A stretch of DNA of 64,000 bases, from positions 42,730 through 106,729 of the forward strand of contig NZ_AZRW02000003.1 of assembly GCF_000512695.2 (NCBI RefSeq), read 5' to 3'. The notes under the pieces were generated by a model, which worked only from the letters and a program-made list of their open reading frames with translations, ran no database searches and had not been told where the DNA came from. The stretch is from Pseudomonas sp. QTF5. GTDB lineage: Bacteria > Pseudomonadota > Gammaproteobacteria > Pseudomonadales > Pseudomonadaceae. The translations under genes were made by a program, and so were the position numbers. Of the stretch, positions 45,243-54,202 are shown one piece after another (within the stretch, counting starts at the first letter, position 1; each line of letters begins with the position of its first letter).

Positions 45243-46208
45243 GTGGCGGTCTTACAGAGGATTTCCCAGTCGTATCGAGTCGCGTCAACGAACTCGCTGC
45301 AGGTCAGCAACGACACCGGCGGCTGGATGCGCCAGCAATTGCCGGAAGAGTTGGGCGAGTGCTATTCCGAACGCTTGTGCCTGGATGACGACTTGATGGT
45401 GGTGCGCTCGCGCTACCACCCCACGCGTAACCTGATCGAGGAAACCGTCAGCCCGCACAATCGCCATATGCTGGTGATTACCTTTGGCATGCAGGGCGAC
45501 TCCGGGTACAAGGGCGCCGACGGTTCGGCGGTGTCGTTTCGCGCCGGCTACACCACCATCACCTCGTTCCAGCTGAGCCTCGGCGAGCGCTGTTACGAAG
45601 CCGGGGCAACAGTGTCCCAACTGCGGTTGCTGATCGGCGAAAGCATGCTCAGCAAGTACATCGGCGAGCAGCGCACCCGTCAGTTGCTGGGCAATGGCAA
45701 CGTCCGCCAACTGGCGTTCCAGAAAACCTCGGCAGCCAGCGCCAGCCATGCCTGCGCTCTGACCCGCTACCTCAACCAAGGGGTGACCGGCACCCTGGAC
45801 ATGCACATTCACACCCTGAGCCTGCTCTCCGAACAGCTGAAACTGCTGAGCCCTGCGGCCAGCGCCGAAAGTCTGCAGTTCAGCGCGGTCGACATAGAGA
45901 AACTCGACCGTGCCCGGGACATCATGATCGAGCAGATGGACCAGCAGTTGACCATTCCCTACCTGTGCGCTGCGGTCGGGCTCAATGAGTTCAAACTCAA
46001 GGAAGGCCTGCATTACCGTTTCAACTCCACCCCGCACCGCATGCTTCACGAGATTCGCATGCGCAAGGCATACACCCTGCTCGAGAGTGGTTGTCAGGTG
46101 GCCCAGGCGGCGTATCAGGTAGGTTACAAGTTCCCCAACAATTTCAGCGCGGCCTTTACCCGGTTTTTCGGCAAGCCACCCAAAACGGTTTTTGGCAAGC
46201 GTCGCTGA
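45243..46208 (+). CDS. AraC-family transcriptional activator (PchR-like)
   Basis: A 321-residue regulator: an N-terminal ligand-sensing domain and a C-terminal double helix-turn-helix (about 225-321; LTIPYLCAAVGLNEFKLKEG and VAQAAYQVGYKFPNNFSAAF, then FTRFFGKPPKTVFG). Relatives such as PchR activate siderophore genes when the ferric siderophore itself is present. The GTG start is chosen because a near-perfect AGGAGG lies 9 bases upstream; an ATG 19 codons earlier lacks one. It is divergent from the receptor and biosynthetic genes and is the obvious candidate for their activator, using the imported product as signal. Confidence 0.9.
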   Translation: MAVLQRISQSYRVASTNSLQVSNDTGGWMRQQLPEELGECYSERLCLDDDLMVVRSRYHPTRNLIEETVSPHNRHMLVITFGMQGDSGYKGADGSAVSFRAGYTTITSFQLSLGERCYEAGATVSQLRLLIGESMLSKYIGEQRTRQLLGNGNVRQLAFQKTSAASASHACALTRYLNQGVTGTLDMHIHTLSLLSEQLKLLSPAASAESLQFSAVDIEKLDRARDIMIEQMDQQLTIPYLCAAVGLNEFKLKEGLHYRFNSTPHRMLHEIRMRKAYTLLESGCQVAQAAYQVGYKFPNNFSAAFTRFFGKPPKTVFGKRR

Positions 46209-46801
46209 GCAATCAGCGGCGCGCTCCAGCAGCCCTGACGTTCCTCGTTGCGCAGAGCTCTCTTCCAGCACCCTTTATCAAACCGCGTTTCACCAAAAAT
46301 TTAAAACTGCTTTTAAAACAATCAGTTGAAACGCCCCGATTAGATTATTGGACAAAAGGCTATATTTTTGACTAGTGACATTTGACAGGTTGCCTCGAGT
46401 GGTCGATACCTAACAAGGTTGACGTATAACAAAGACGAAAGTCCGTTAGTAGATATACGCCACCCCCAGCCTGGTCATGATCGAAAGTGCTTGTTTTTCA
46501 AAGGGCCGAAAGTTCGGACTCCTGCGGTAGCTTTGGTCAACGCAAGACCATCACCCTATAGCGTTAAGTGATGTTTACACTTTTTCATCAAGAATCCTTA
46601 TTGCAGCACAGCACAAACGAATTGCGCGCACCCGATTGCTGACTCAACTTATTCTTACCGTTAGCTGCGCATGACACGCTTCATTATTGATACACCCGTT
46701 ACAACAACTTAACACCTCGTTCTCAAAGAGCACCGGAATCGTAACGGTGTCCCTGATGCGCGAACAGGTGTGCTTAAACCAATGCTACGGAGCTTGCCAG
46801 T
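46209..46801 (+). promoter_or_regulatory. Long untranslated leader of the exopolysaccharide cluster
   Basis: Nearly 600 bases without a credible gene, AT-rich in its first third. A possible promoter is TTGACA (46382-46387) with a 17-base spacer to GATACC (46405-46410); the -10 is poor. A small inverted repeat CCGAA-AG-TTCGG (46506-46517) stands just before an ops-like element. The long leader, hairpin and ops site together suggest transcription is controlled by antitermination. Confidence 0.5.
46523..46533 (+). promoter_or_regulatory. ops-like RfaH recruitment element
   Basis: TGCGGTAGCTT differs from the ops consensus GGCGGTAGNNT only at the first base. It is on the coding strand of the exopolysaccharide operon, about 270 bases before an RfaH/NusG-paralogue gene. 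In E. coli this element pauses RNA polymerase and loads RfaH for long operons. Confidence 0.65.
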
Positions 46802-47323
46802 ATGTTAACGAGTACCCAAAGCTCTAACTGGTATCTTTTGCAGTGCAAACCACGTCAGGACGAACGGGCACAAATCAATCTATTGCGTCAAAACTACGTC
46901 ATTTTTTACCCGCAAATCATTAGCCAGCGCCTGATTCATGGCAAACCCCAAAACGCCCTTGAATCCCTCTTCCCGGGGTATCTTTTCATTCAGCTAAGCC
47001 GTGACGACAAGTGGGCACCTTTGCGCTCAACCCGGGGTGTCAGCCGAGTCGTCGATTTCAATAATGGCCCGGCAATAGTCCCTGAGGACGTCATCGAGCA
47101 CCTGCGTAATCGATGCTTCAAGCCACCAGAAATGCAGGAACCCCAACAGTTCAAGCCCGGAGAAACACTGCAAATAACCCAAGGGCCGCTGTCGACACTC
47201 GAAGGTATTTTCCTGAGCATGTTAGGAGATGAACGAGTCATGATTCTGCTTCACTTCCTGAATAGAGAACAACACGTTCGCGTCCCGCTGACATACATTG
47301 AACGATTGCGACCTCAAGTTTAA
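46802..47323 (+). CDS. RfaH/NusG-paralogue transcription antiterminator
   Basis: A 173-residue NusG-superfamily protein. The NGN domain (about 1-105) has NWYLLQCKPRQDERA, LFPGYLFIQL and RSTRGVSRVVDFNNGPA, the signature of RfaH rather than housekeeping NusG. The C-terminal part (about 115-173) is a KOW-type domain (PGETLQITQGPLSTLEGIFL). Role: joins RNA polymerase at ops sites and prevents termination along long polysaccharide operons. It is the first gene of such an operon, with an ops-like site in its own leader, implying positive feedback. Confidence 0.9.
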   Translation: MLTSTQSSNWYLLQCKPRQDERAQINLLRQNYVIFYPQIISQRLIHGKPQNALESLFPGYLFIQLSRDDKWAPLRSTRGVSRVVDFNNGPAIVPEDVIEHLRNRCFKPPEMQEPQQFKPGETLQITQGPLSTLEGIFLSMLGDERVMILLHFLNREQHVRVPLTYIERLRPQV

Positions 47324-47578
47324 ATCTGCTGACATGCTATTTACAGCAGCGCATTCGGCAAACAATTTAATTGATAAACTTTTAATCCATCAACTCCGAT
47401 CACGCACAAGCCCACTATTACGCTTATTTAATTCGCCGCTCTTGGATCAAGTTAATCAACCTGACTTAGAAGCCTGTCTCATGAAGCCATCATTGATTTC
47501 ACCTGGCCGTTCGCCGTTCACATTCAACCCTGTTTTTTCCGGTCTATAGTCATTGGATTCATCCCCAGGAGCAATGAC
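47324..47578 (+). other. Gap between antiterminator and beta-barrel genes
   Basis: About 255 bases. An 83-codon open frame here starts inside the antiterminator gene and has no ribosome-binding site or family resemblance, so I do not call it. A strong CAGGAG lies before the next gene. Nothing else was recognised. Confidence 0.4.
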
Positions 47579-48736
47579 ATGACCCTCAAGACCCGCGGCC
47601 CTTTCGCACTGCTCATGATTTATTTATATCCCGGAACGGCCTGGAGTCTCGACCCCCAGTCCATTGATATTTATGGGTTCGACTTCACCCCTACCCTGCT
47701 GTTTTCAGAAAGTTATGACGACAATTTCCGCGAACTGGAGCGGGCACAGTCTTCCATGGTGACAAAAGTGGCGCCCACTTTCGAACTCAAGGCAGAAGAC
47801 CGCAACAGCGCCACCCGACTTATCTGGCAGCCTACCCGGTACATTTATCATGACGAATCGGATGCCTCGAATACGGCACAACGCGTGCGACTCAATAGCA
47901 TCATGGAGTTCACCGACCGCCATCGCCTGAAACTTGAAGCGGAAGCACGTAAATACGAGCGTACGACGTCGACCGCTGTCGATGGCATCAATGACAAGAT
48001 TCGCAGTAACCGCGTCAATGGTCTCTATACCTACGGCGCCAGGAGCGCTGCCAATCAGATCGATCTGGGCGCCAGTTATGCGCAACTTCGTTACGGCAAC
48101 TCCGACGGCATCAACGATGACAAAGAGCGCAATACCACCGGCCTGACTACCACCTGGTACCACCGCATCGGCAGCAATACGCGTGGGCTGCTGGAGTACG
48201 ACCATACCGTCTTTGATTACGTGCAATCCGGCAGCCGCCTCAACAGTACATCTGATGCGGTCCTTGCCGGTGCCGAATGGGACTTCACCGCACGCACCTC
48301 CGGCAAAGTCCGTGTTGGTTATGAGCGCAAGAACTTCGATGACAGCAGCGTCGATGACCTCAGTAATCCGACCTGGCAGGTGGACCTGCGATGGAAGCCA
48401 CGCACCTACTCGACCTTCTCGTTTGTTGCCCGCCAGGCCATGGCCGAGGGCGACGACGGTGCTGATGCCGTCAAGACCACCTCTGCCCTGGTCGGCTGGC
48501 GTCATGGCTGGACCGAACGCATCACCACGGTGGCCGAAGTCGGGCTGTCCCGTTATGAGTACGAGGGCCAGGAACGCACCGATGACCTTCGTGACTACAA
48601 CCTCGCCGTCGAATACGCAATGCGCCGCTGGCTGGACATCGAGCTGGGCTATCGCTACCGCAACGATGACTCCGATGCCGACAATCAGAGTTTTGAACGC
48701 AACATCTTCTTGCTCGGCTTCAACATAAGTCTCTAA
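47579..48736 (+). CDS. Outer-membrane beta-barrel protein of the exopolysaccharide system
   Basis: A 385-residue protein with a signal peptide ending near AWS (residue 23), followed by repeated amphipathic strands rich in aromatic and charged residues and ending in LLGFNISL. It resembles the outer-membrane beta-barrel family (VpsM/EpsL-like) found at the start of Wzx/Wzy exopolysaccharide loci. It is thought to help secrete the polymer or anchor the machinery, but its mechanism is unknown. AGGAG lies 7 bases before the ATG. It is followed after 13 bases by the Wza-type gene. Confidence 0.8.
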   Translation: MTLKTRGPFALLMIYLYPGTAWSLDPQSIDIYGFDFTPTLLFSESYDDNFRELERAQSSMVTKVAPTFELKAEDRNSATRLIWQPTRYIYHDESDASNTAQRVRLNSIMEFTDRHRLKLEAEARKYERTTSTAVDGINDKIRSNRVNGLYTYGARSAANQIDLGASYAQLRYGNSDGINDDKERNTTGLTTTWYHRIGSNTRGLLEYDHTVFDYVQSGSRLNSTSDAVLAGAEWDFTARTSGKVRVGYERKNFDDSSVDDLSNPTWQVDLRWKPRTYSTFSFVARQAMAEGDDGADAVKTTSALVGWRHGWTERITTVAEVGLSRYEYEGQERTDDLRDYNLAVEYAMRRWLDIELGYRYRNDDSDADNQSFERNIFLLGFNISL

Positions 48737-48749
48737 GAGGTTCCCCCCC

Positions 48750-49283
48750 ATGAACTCGCGAATGCTTGGCTTGTTGTTCGTGCCGTGGCTGTTGCCGGTG
48801 ACTTTTGCAGCAGACCCCGGTGCCCAGTACAAATTGGCAGCCGGCGATGTATTGCGTATCACCGTCTTCGGTGAGCGGGATCTGAGTTTCGAGAAAATCC
48901 GTCTCAACGATGCCGGAATGTTTTCCTATCCATTTCTGGGTGATATTGCCGCCAAGGGGCTCACTCCCAATCAGGTGGAAAAACTCATCGTCGACGGGCT
49001 CAAGCAAGGTTACCTGGTCGACCCCAAGGTCAGCCTTAACCTGATCGTCTACCGCTCGTTTTACATCAATGGAGAGGTGAAAAAACCCGGCAGCTATCCA
49101 TTCGAGCCCGGGCTGACACTGGAGAAAGCCATCGCCCTGGGCGGTGGCCTGACCGAGCGAGCCTCGATCAAACGGGTGACCATCGTGCGCGGCGATGGCT
49201 CCCCATCACTGACCGACACGGTCACGCGCAGCACCACCATCGCCCCCGGTGACACCATCTCCATTGCACAAGGCTTTTTCTAA
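48750..49283 (+). CDS. Polysaccharide export protein, Wza family (short form)
   Basis: A 177-residue periplasmic/outer-membrane protein with a signal peptide (LLFVPWLLPVTFAA). The polysaccharide-export domain (YKLAAGDVLRITVFGERDLS) and one SLBB domain (FYINGEVKKPGSYPFEPGLT) follow. There is no lipobox cysteine, and the C-terminal helix that forms the outer-membrane pore in full-length Wza (about 380 residues) is missing. Such short forms are partnered by a separate barrel protein, here probably the preceding gene. It ends 2 bases before the Wzc-type gene. Confidence 0.9.
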   Translation: MNSRMLGLLFVPWLLPVTFAADPGAQYKLAAGDVLRITVFGERDLSFEKIRLNDAGMFSYPFLGDIAAKGLTPNQVEKLIVDGLKQGYLVDPKVSLNLIVYRSFYINGEVKKPGSYPFEPGLTLEKAIALGGGLTERASIKRVTIVRGDGSPSLTDTVTRSTTIAPGDTISIAQGFF

Positions 49284-49285
49284 TC

Positions 49286-51532
49286 ATGGACAACAGCCCA
49301 AGCCTCTATGTCGAACGTCCACTCCAGCCGCATGTGCCGCAGCATCAGCCGTACAGCGAGGAAAAGGACACCATTGACCTGCTCAAATACTGGAGGGTGA
49401 TCTGGCGCGCCCATTGGAGAATCGCATGGTTGATACTGCTTGGCTGTGCGTTGGCGATGGCAACGCTGTCGTTGATTCCCCCGCAATACATCGGCAGCAC
49501 CACCCTGCTGATCAAAGAAAAAACGCCACCGTTATTGGCCTTCCAGCAAGTCACGGATTCGAGTTCCGGTACCGTCGATTACTTGCAGACGCAACTGGCG
49601 CTCCTGCAATCGCGGGATCTGGCCGAACGGGCGGTAAAAAAACTGAACCTCACCACCCATCCGGTGACCGATCCACGCCAGCAACCGCAGTCATGGTTTG
49701 CGCCACGCAAATGGTTGGCAACGCTTGAGCTTGACCAATGGCTGCCAGTACTAGGCGGTTTGACACCCATCGAGGTAATGCCCTCCGAAACCGAGATCTT
49801 CAATCAAGTCACGCAGAACCTCATGCGGCGAACCAGCGTCAAATTCGTCGGCAAAAGCCAGTTGATCAACATAGAAGTGGAGTTGCCCGACCCTGGTTTG
49901 GCAGCCGCTACCGCTAATGCGATTGCCCAAGGCTTCATCGATAGTCAGTTCGACAACAACCAGAAGTCCTCGCTGAATAACACCAACTGGATGAACTCTC
50001 GCCTGATCGAGTTGCGCAATAATCTGCGCAGTGCCGAAAACAAACTTCAGGGCTACCGGGAAGCACAAGGCCTGGTCGACGTCGGCGGTGTCGCCACCAT
50101 CAGCGCCAATGAACTGGAAATGACCGGCAACCGCATGATCGATGCCCGCCGTAACCTGGCAGAAGCCGAGAGCCGGTTTCGCCAGGTCCAGACCTTGAGC
50201 AATGGCAACCTGAGCAAACTCTCAAGTGTGCCGGCCGTCTTGAGTAATCCTTTGGTGCAGAAGTTCCAGGCACAACAAGCCAAGGCGCAAGCCAAGGTCG
50301 AAGAACTGTCCGGGCGCTACGGTCCAAAACATCCGACGCTGGCCGCCGCTCGCGCCGAGTTGCGTACGGCCACCGACAGTTTGCGCCTACAGGTTCAACA
50401 GGTGGTTGCCAGCATCGAACAGGATTACCAGCTCTCCCGGGCCAATGAAAACTCACTGCGCAAGTCATTCAACAGCAACAAGGCGCAGCTACAGGATATT
50501 TCGCGCAAGGAGTTTCAACTGCGTGAGTTCCAACGTGAAGTCGACAGCAGCCGCGCGCTGTATGAAACCTTCGTCACCCGTTTAAAGGAAACCGCGGCCA
50601 CGTCCGACATGGACTCCACCAAAGCACGCATCGTCGACCCTGCGATTGTTCCTCTGGAACCGAGCAAGCCGCGTAAAACACTGATTCTGGCGATTGTCGC
50701 CATCGTGGCTGCGCTGATCGGCGTAGCACTGGCATTGCTGTCCGAAACCCTGAACAAAACCTTCAAGACCGACGAAGCGATCGAAAGCACACTTGATGTT
50801 CCTCTGCTCAGCGTGGTGCCGCTGGTCACCAAGAGAAGCCGCCGACAACTGGCGCGACTGTTCGACGACAACGACCATCCGCGTTTTTGCGAGACCATTC
50901 GCAACCTGCGCACCTGGTTGATGTTGCACGGCGGCGACATGCCGTCACAGGTGGTACTCGTTGCCTCGACCATCGCCGAAGAAGGTAAAAGTACCATCGC
51001 CAACAACCTGGCGTACTCGCTCACAATGCTCGAGCGTGTGCTGTTGATCGACGCCGACATGCGCAAACCCAGCCTTTCGTTCAACTTCGATTTCCCGGAA
51101 GATGCCCCGGGGTTGGCCAATGTCCTCGCGGGCACAGCGCGGCTCGAGGACTGTATCCGCACGGTTGGCAATCTCGACATGTTGCCAGCCGGCAAGTTGT
51201 CGCCGCCACCGCTGGATCTGCTCAGTTCTCCGCGCCTGGCCCCCCTGCTCAAGGTGCTGAAGTCGCGCTACCAACGCATCATCATTGACTCCCCGCCTGC
51301 GCAAATGGTCAGCGACGCACTGTTGCTGGCCAAGCATTCGGACGCGGTGATCTACGTGATCAAGGCAGAAAGCACGCCTGTCAGCCAGGTGCAGAGGTGC
51401 CTTGCGCTACTGCAGCAGAGCCATGCGCCGGTGTTCGGTGTGGTGCTTAACCAGGTTGATCTGAGCAAAGCCCGCAAACAAGGCTACAGCCACTCCGATA
51501 CGTTCCAGAATGGCGACTACATGTCCAGGTAG
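49286..51532 (+). CDS. Wzc-type polysaccharide co-polymerase with tyrosine-kinase domain
   Basis: A 748-residue inner-membrane protein. A Wzz domain with the first span near residue 50 and a long periplasmic coiled coil (about 225-430) lead to a second span near residue 470 and a cytosolic BY-kinase domain. The kinase has Walker A ASTIAEEGKSTIANNLA (near 558), Walker A' VLLIDADMRKP (near 587) and Walker B IIIDSPPAQMVSDALL (near 665). The tail has only two tyrosines (KQGYSHSDTFQNGDYMSR) instead of the usual cluster of five to seven. Function: sets chain length and drives polymer export with Wza. Confidence 0.92.
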   Translation: MDNSPSLYVERPLQPHVPQHQPYSEEKDTIDLLKYWRVIWRAHWRIAWLILLGCALAMATLSLIPPQYIGSTTLLIKEKTPPLLAFQQVTDSSSGTVDYLQTQLALLQSRDLAERAVKKLNLTTHPVTDPRQQPQSWFAPRKWLATLELDQWLPVLGGLTPIEVMPSETEIFNQVTQNLMRRTSVKFVGKSQLINIEVELPDPGLAAATANAIAQGFIDSQFDNNQKSSLNNTNWMNSRLIELRNNLRSAENKLQGYREAQGLVDVGGVATISANELEMTGNRMIDARRNLAEAESRFRQVQTLSNGNLSKLSSVPAVLSNPLVQKFQAQQAKAQAKVEELSGRYGPKHPTLAAARAELRTATDSLRLQVQQVVASIEQDYQLSRANENSLRKSFNSNKAQLQDISRKEFQLREFQREVDSSRALYETFVTRLKETAATSDMDSTKARIVDPAIVPLEPSKPRKTLILAIVAIVAALIGVALALLSETLNKTFKTDEAIESTLDVPLLSVVPLVTKRSRRQLARLFDDNDHPRFCETIRNLRTWLMLHGGDMPSQVVLVASTIAEEGKSTIANNLAYSLTMLERVLLIDADMRKPSLSFNFDFPEDAPGLANVLAGTARLEDCIRTVGNLDMLPAGKLSPPPLDLLSSPRLAPLLKVLKSRYQRIIIDSPPAQMVSDALLLAKHSDAVIYVIKAESTPVSQVQRCLALLQQSHAPVFGVVLNQVDLSKARKQGYSHSDTFQNGDYMSR

Positions 51533-51675
51533 AACCTTGCGCCTGTTTCACCAGTAGTCTCTCTCCAGGCATCTACCAAAAACTGCTTCATCCCAGTCGA
51601 GCTATACCAGCGTGCGGGAACGAGGGCGTGCAGTATTCGGCGCCGATGTCCAACCCATGCCCGGAGGTTGAGCCG

Positions 51676-53067
51676 ATGACATCGCTCTACACCGCTCAAA
51701 TGACGCGCCGCCGAGGCCTGACCTTCTGGGGGCAATGGTTGTGCGCACTGAGTCTGACCAACCTGCTGCTGATGTTGCTCGTGTACTGGCGAGTCGGCAG
51801 CCTGACCAGTGAATACCGCGTTCTGATGATTCTCACCGTTCTCGGCTCGGTGCCCATCTACAGCGTCATGCAGGTTTACCACAAGCGCCATGAGTGGTTG
51901 TCCGGGCTCGCTCGGCTGCTGGCGGCCTGGATGATCTTGCTGGCCGTGCTGATCAGCATTGCCTTTGTCACCCAGACCAGCGTGATTTTCTCGCGCCAAG
52001 TGATCATCGTCTGGGCCGTACTGAGTTACCTGGTCCAGGCGGCGAGCTTCTTGCCCCTGCATTACCTGGCCCGACTGCATTCGCACAAGCTCTGCAACGA
52101 GCGCCGCGCGGTAATCGTCGGGACGTGTCCGACCGCACATACGCTGGCGAGAAAACTGTCCAGACGCAATCGCGTACCGCTCCTGGGTTTTATCGCAACC
52201 GCCGAACATACCGGCCCGGCACCGAGCATTCTGCCGCTGCTGGGGCGCATCGACGAGGTTCGCGAAATCATCACCCGCCTGCACGTACGCCGCGTCTACA
52301 TCGTCTTGCCAATGGCACAAGCCGCCATCATCGAAGCCTTGTACATCGATCTTCTGGACATGAATGTCGACGTGGTCTGGATCCCCGATTTCGGCAGCAT
52401 GGTATTGCTCAATCAGTCGATCTCGGAAATAGAGCGAATGCCGGCCATCTACCTCAATGAAAGCCTCATCAGTTCGCACCCCGGCAGCCTGCTCTGCAAA
52501 GAGCTGTTCGAACGTAGCCTGGCCGCCGTGGCCATTATTGTGCTCAGCCCCTTGCTGCTGATCGTGGCGGCGGCCATCAAGGCTTCCTCGCCCGGCCCGG
52601 TGTTGTTCAAACAAAATCGCTACGGCTGTAACGCCGAGGTGATCAAAGTCTGGAAGTTCCGGTCGATGCACTTGCACGATGACAACGAAGTCCGTCAGGC
52701 CACCCGCGAGGATGAACGTATCACCCCGCTTGGGCGTTTTTTGCGCCGCAGTTCCATCGACGAGCTGCCGCAACTCTTCAACGTGCTTTGCGGCGAAATG
52801 GCCCTGGTCGGCCCGCGACCGCACGCGGTCACGCACAACATTTACTACACCGGCAAGGTTCGCGCCTACATGGCCCGCCATCGCCTCAAACCAGGAATCA
52901 CCGGGTTGGCCCAGATCACCGGGCATCGAGGTGAAACCCAGACGCTGGAAAAAATGCAGCAGCGCGTCGCCCAGGACCTCAATTACATCAACCAATGGTC
53001 GCTGTGGCTCGACATCAAGATTCTGGTCAAGACCCCTTTTACATTGTTCTCAAAAGACACTTACTGA
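51676..53067 (+). CDS. WcaJ-type undecaprenyl-phosphate sugar phosphotransferase
   Basis: A 463-residue membrane enzyme starting polymer synthesis. Four N-terminal spans (about 15-125), a CoA-binding-like cytosolic domain and a C-terminal bacterial sugar transferase domain (SSPGPVLFKQNRYGCN, VWKFRSMHLH, FLRRSSIDELPQLFNVL, GEMALVGPRPHAV) match the WcaJ/CpsE family. It transfers a sugar 1-phosphate, usually glucose or galactose, onto undecaprenyl phosphate. The ATG was chosen because GGAGG lies 8 bases upstream; earlier in-frame ATGs lack one. Confidence 0.92.
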   Translation: MTSLYTAQMTRRRGLTFWGQWLCALSLTNLLLMLLVYWRVGSLTSEYRVLMILTVLGSVPIYSVMQVYHKRHEWLSGLARLLAAWMILLAVLISIAFVTQTSVIFSRQVIIVWAVLSYLVQAASFLPLHYLARLHSHKLCNERRAVIVGTCPTAHTLARKLSRRNRVPLLGFIATAEHTGPAPSILPLLGRIDEVREIITRLHVRRVYIVLPMAQAAIIEALYIDLLDMNVDVVWIPDFGSMVLLNQSISEIERMPAIYLNESLISSHPGSLLCKELFERSLAAVAIIVLSPLLLIVAAAIKASSPGPVLFKQNRYGCNAEVIKVWKFRSMHLHDDNEVRQATREDERITPLGRFLRRSSIDELPQLFNVLCGEMALVGPRPHAVTHNIYYTGKVRAYMARHRLKPGITGLAQITGHRGETQTLEKMQQRVAQDLNYINQWSLWLDIKILVKTPFTLFSKDTY

Positions 53068-53231
53068 GGAGTCAGGCAATGATCGACCTGGAATTGATCG
53101 GGCGCATCACCGGCCGCACGATCGGCCGGGTCAGCTTCGACTTCACGTCCATTGCCGATTCTGTCTTCAGTTGCGCCGAGAAACAGCGTCCGTCTGGCAG
53201 GGCAATGCCGCGCGACCCAGCCAAGGCATAA
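53066..53231 (+). pseudogene. Internally deleted remnant of a wecG-type gene start
   Basis: Beginning with the same GAGGAGTCAG leader and ATGATC start as the intact WecG-type gene about 5 kb downstream, this stretch matches its first 8 codons. It then skips 46 codons in frame and matches again through the segment reading FDFTSIADSVFSCAEKQ. Similarity ends near 53186; unrelated codons run to a TAA. At the DNA level the matching parts are nearly identical, so the duplication is recent. It encodes no complete domain. Confidence 0.8.
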
Positions 53232-53248
53232 CAAAAGGAGAAACACCC

Positions 53249-54202
53249 GTGTCAGACCAAGCCCCCCCTTTACCGCATTCAGTGTGCGTCGTGATCCCGA
53301 TGTACAACGGCGCCGACAGCATTGAGCAAACACTGGCGTCCCTGGTCAGGCAAACCCGACTGCCCGATCACGTCATTGTCGTCGACGATGGTTCCACCGA
53401 CGACGGACCCCAACGGGTCAAAGACTTCGCGGCGCCGTTTCGCCTGACGCTGTTGCATCAAGCCAACGAAGGCCAGGCCAGCGCCCGCAACCATGGATTG
53501 CAGCATACTGAAGAGACTTTTGTGGCGTTTCTCGATGCCGATGACCGATTTTGTCCGCAAAAGCTGGAGCAACAACTGGCGCTGTATGACGAACTCAGTC
53601 GTCAGGGACGGCCGGTGGGGCTGATCGACTGCTACACGCAGGTCAATTACAGCGACGGCAGGCGGCAACTGGACAACCGGCGCAAGAACGGCAGGCATTT
53701 CTACGATTTCATCCACGCCAACGTCGTCAATGGCGTATCCACCGCGCTGGTCAAGCGCGACCTGATCATGCAACTCGGCGGCTTCGATGCCAGCCTGCGT
53801 TACTCCGAAGACCGCTTCATGTGGAGCCGAATCGCCGAACACTGGGAGATCCACACGGTGCCACAGGTGCTGCTGGAGCGCACGGTCAACAGCGGCAACA
53901 TGACCGCGCAACCGAAAAAGTACTACCAGAACAAGATCAGGTTCATCGAAGTGTATCTCGCCCGCTATGGCGCGCAGCTAAGCAAGCAGCAACGGATTGA
54001 TTTCGTGCTGGGCAACCACACCGACTTTCTCAATGCATTTTCCCGACGCGGCGAGCATGCCCAAGTGATTGGTGTGTACCGGCGAATGCTGGAATATTCC
54101 TGGCAAGCACTGATCTTCGCCAACGGCAAACCGACCTTGCGCTACCTCTATGCCCGCGCCAGATCATTGCGCAAGGCAACGGCGTCAACCATCGCTGATT
54201 GA
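53249..54202 (+). CDS. Family 2 glycosyltransferase
   Basis: A 317-residue GT-A fold enzyme: VCVVIPMYNGADSIEQTLAS (12-31), VVDDGSTDDGP (43-54), the metal-binding DADD (near 95) and EDRFMWSRIAE (acceptor base region near 190). It adds a sugar to the lipid-linked repeat unit on the cytoplasmic face. GTG start after AAAAGGAG. Its C-terminal tail (LRYLYARARSLRKA) is nearly the same as the tail of the Wzy protein 8 kb downstream, and its flanks carry broken copies of other cluster genes, so this gene was moved in by recombination. Confidence 0.9.
   Translation: MSDQAPPLPHSVCVVIPMYNGADSIEQTLASLVRQTRLPDHVIVVDDGSTDDGPQRVKDFAAPFRLTLLHQANEGQASARNHGLQHTEETFVAFLDADDRFCPQKLEQQLALYDELSRQGRPVGLIDCYTQVNYSDGRRQLDNRRKNGRHFYDFIHANVVNGVSTALVKRDLIMQLGGFDASLRYSEDRFMWSRIAEHWEIHTVPQVLLERTVNSGNMTAQPKKYYQNKIRFIEVYLARYGAQLSKQQRIDFVLGNHTDFLNAFSRRGEHAQVIGVYRRMLEYSWQALIFANGKPTLRYLYARARSLRKATASTIAD

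Noticed and set aside
46382..46410. Strong promoter for the exopolysaccharide operon
   Set aside because: The TTGACA is good, but the partner GATACC is a poor -10; kept only as a possibility in the leader entry.
47298..47549. 83-codon open frame after the antiterminator gene
   Set aside because: It starts inside the upstream gene, has no ribosome-binding site and resembles no family; likely chance in AT-rich sequence.
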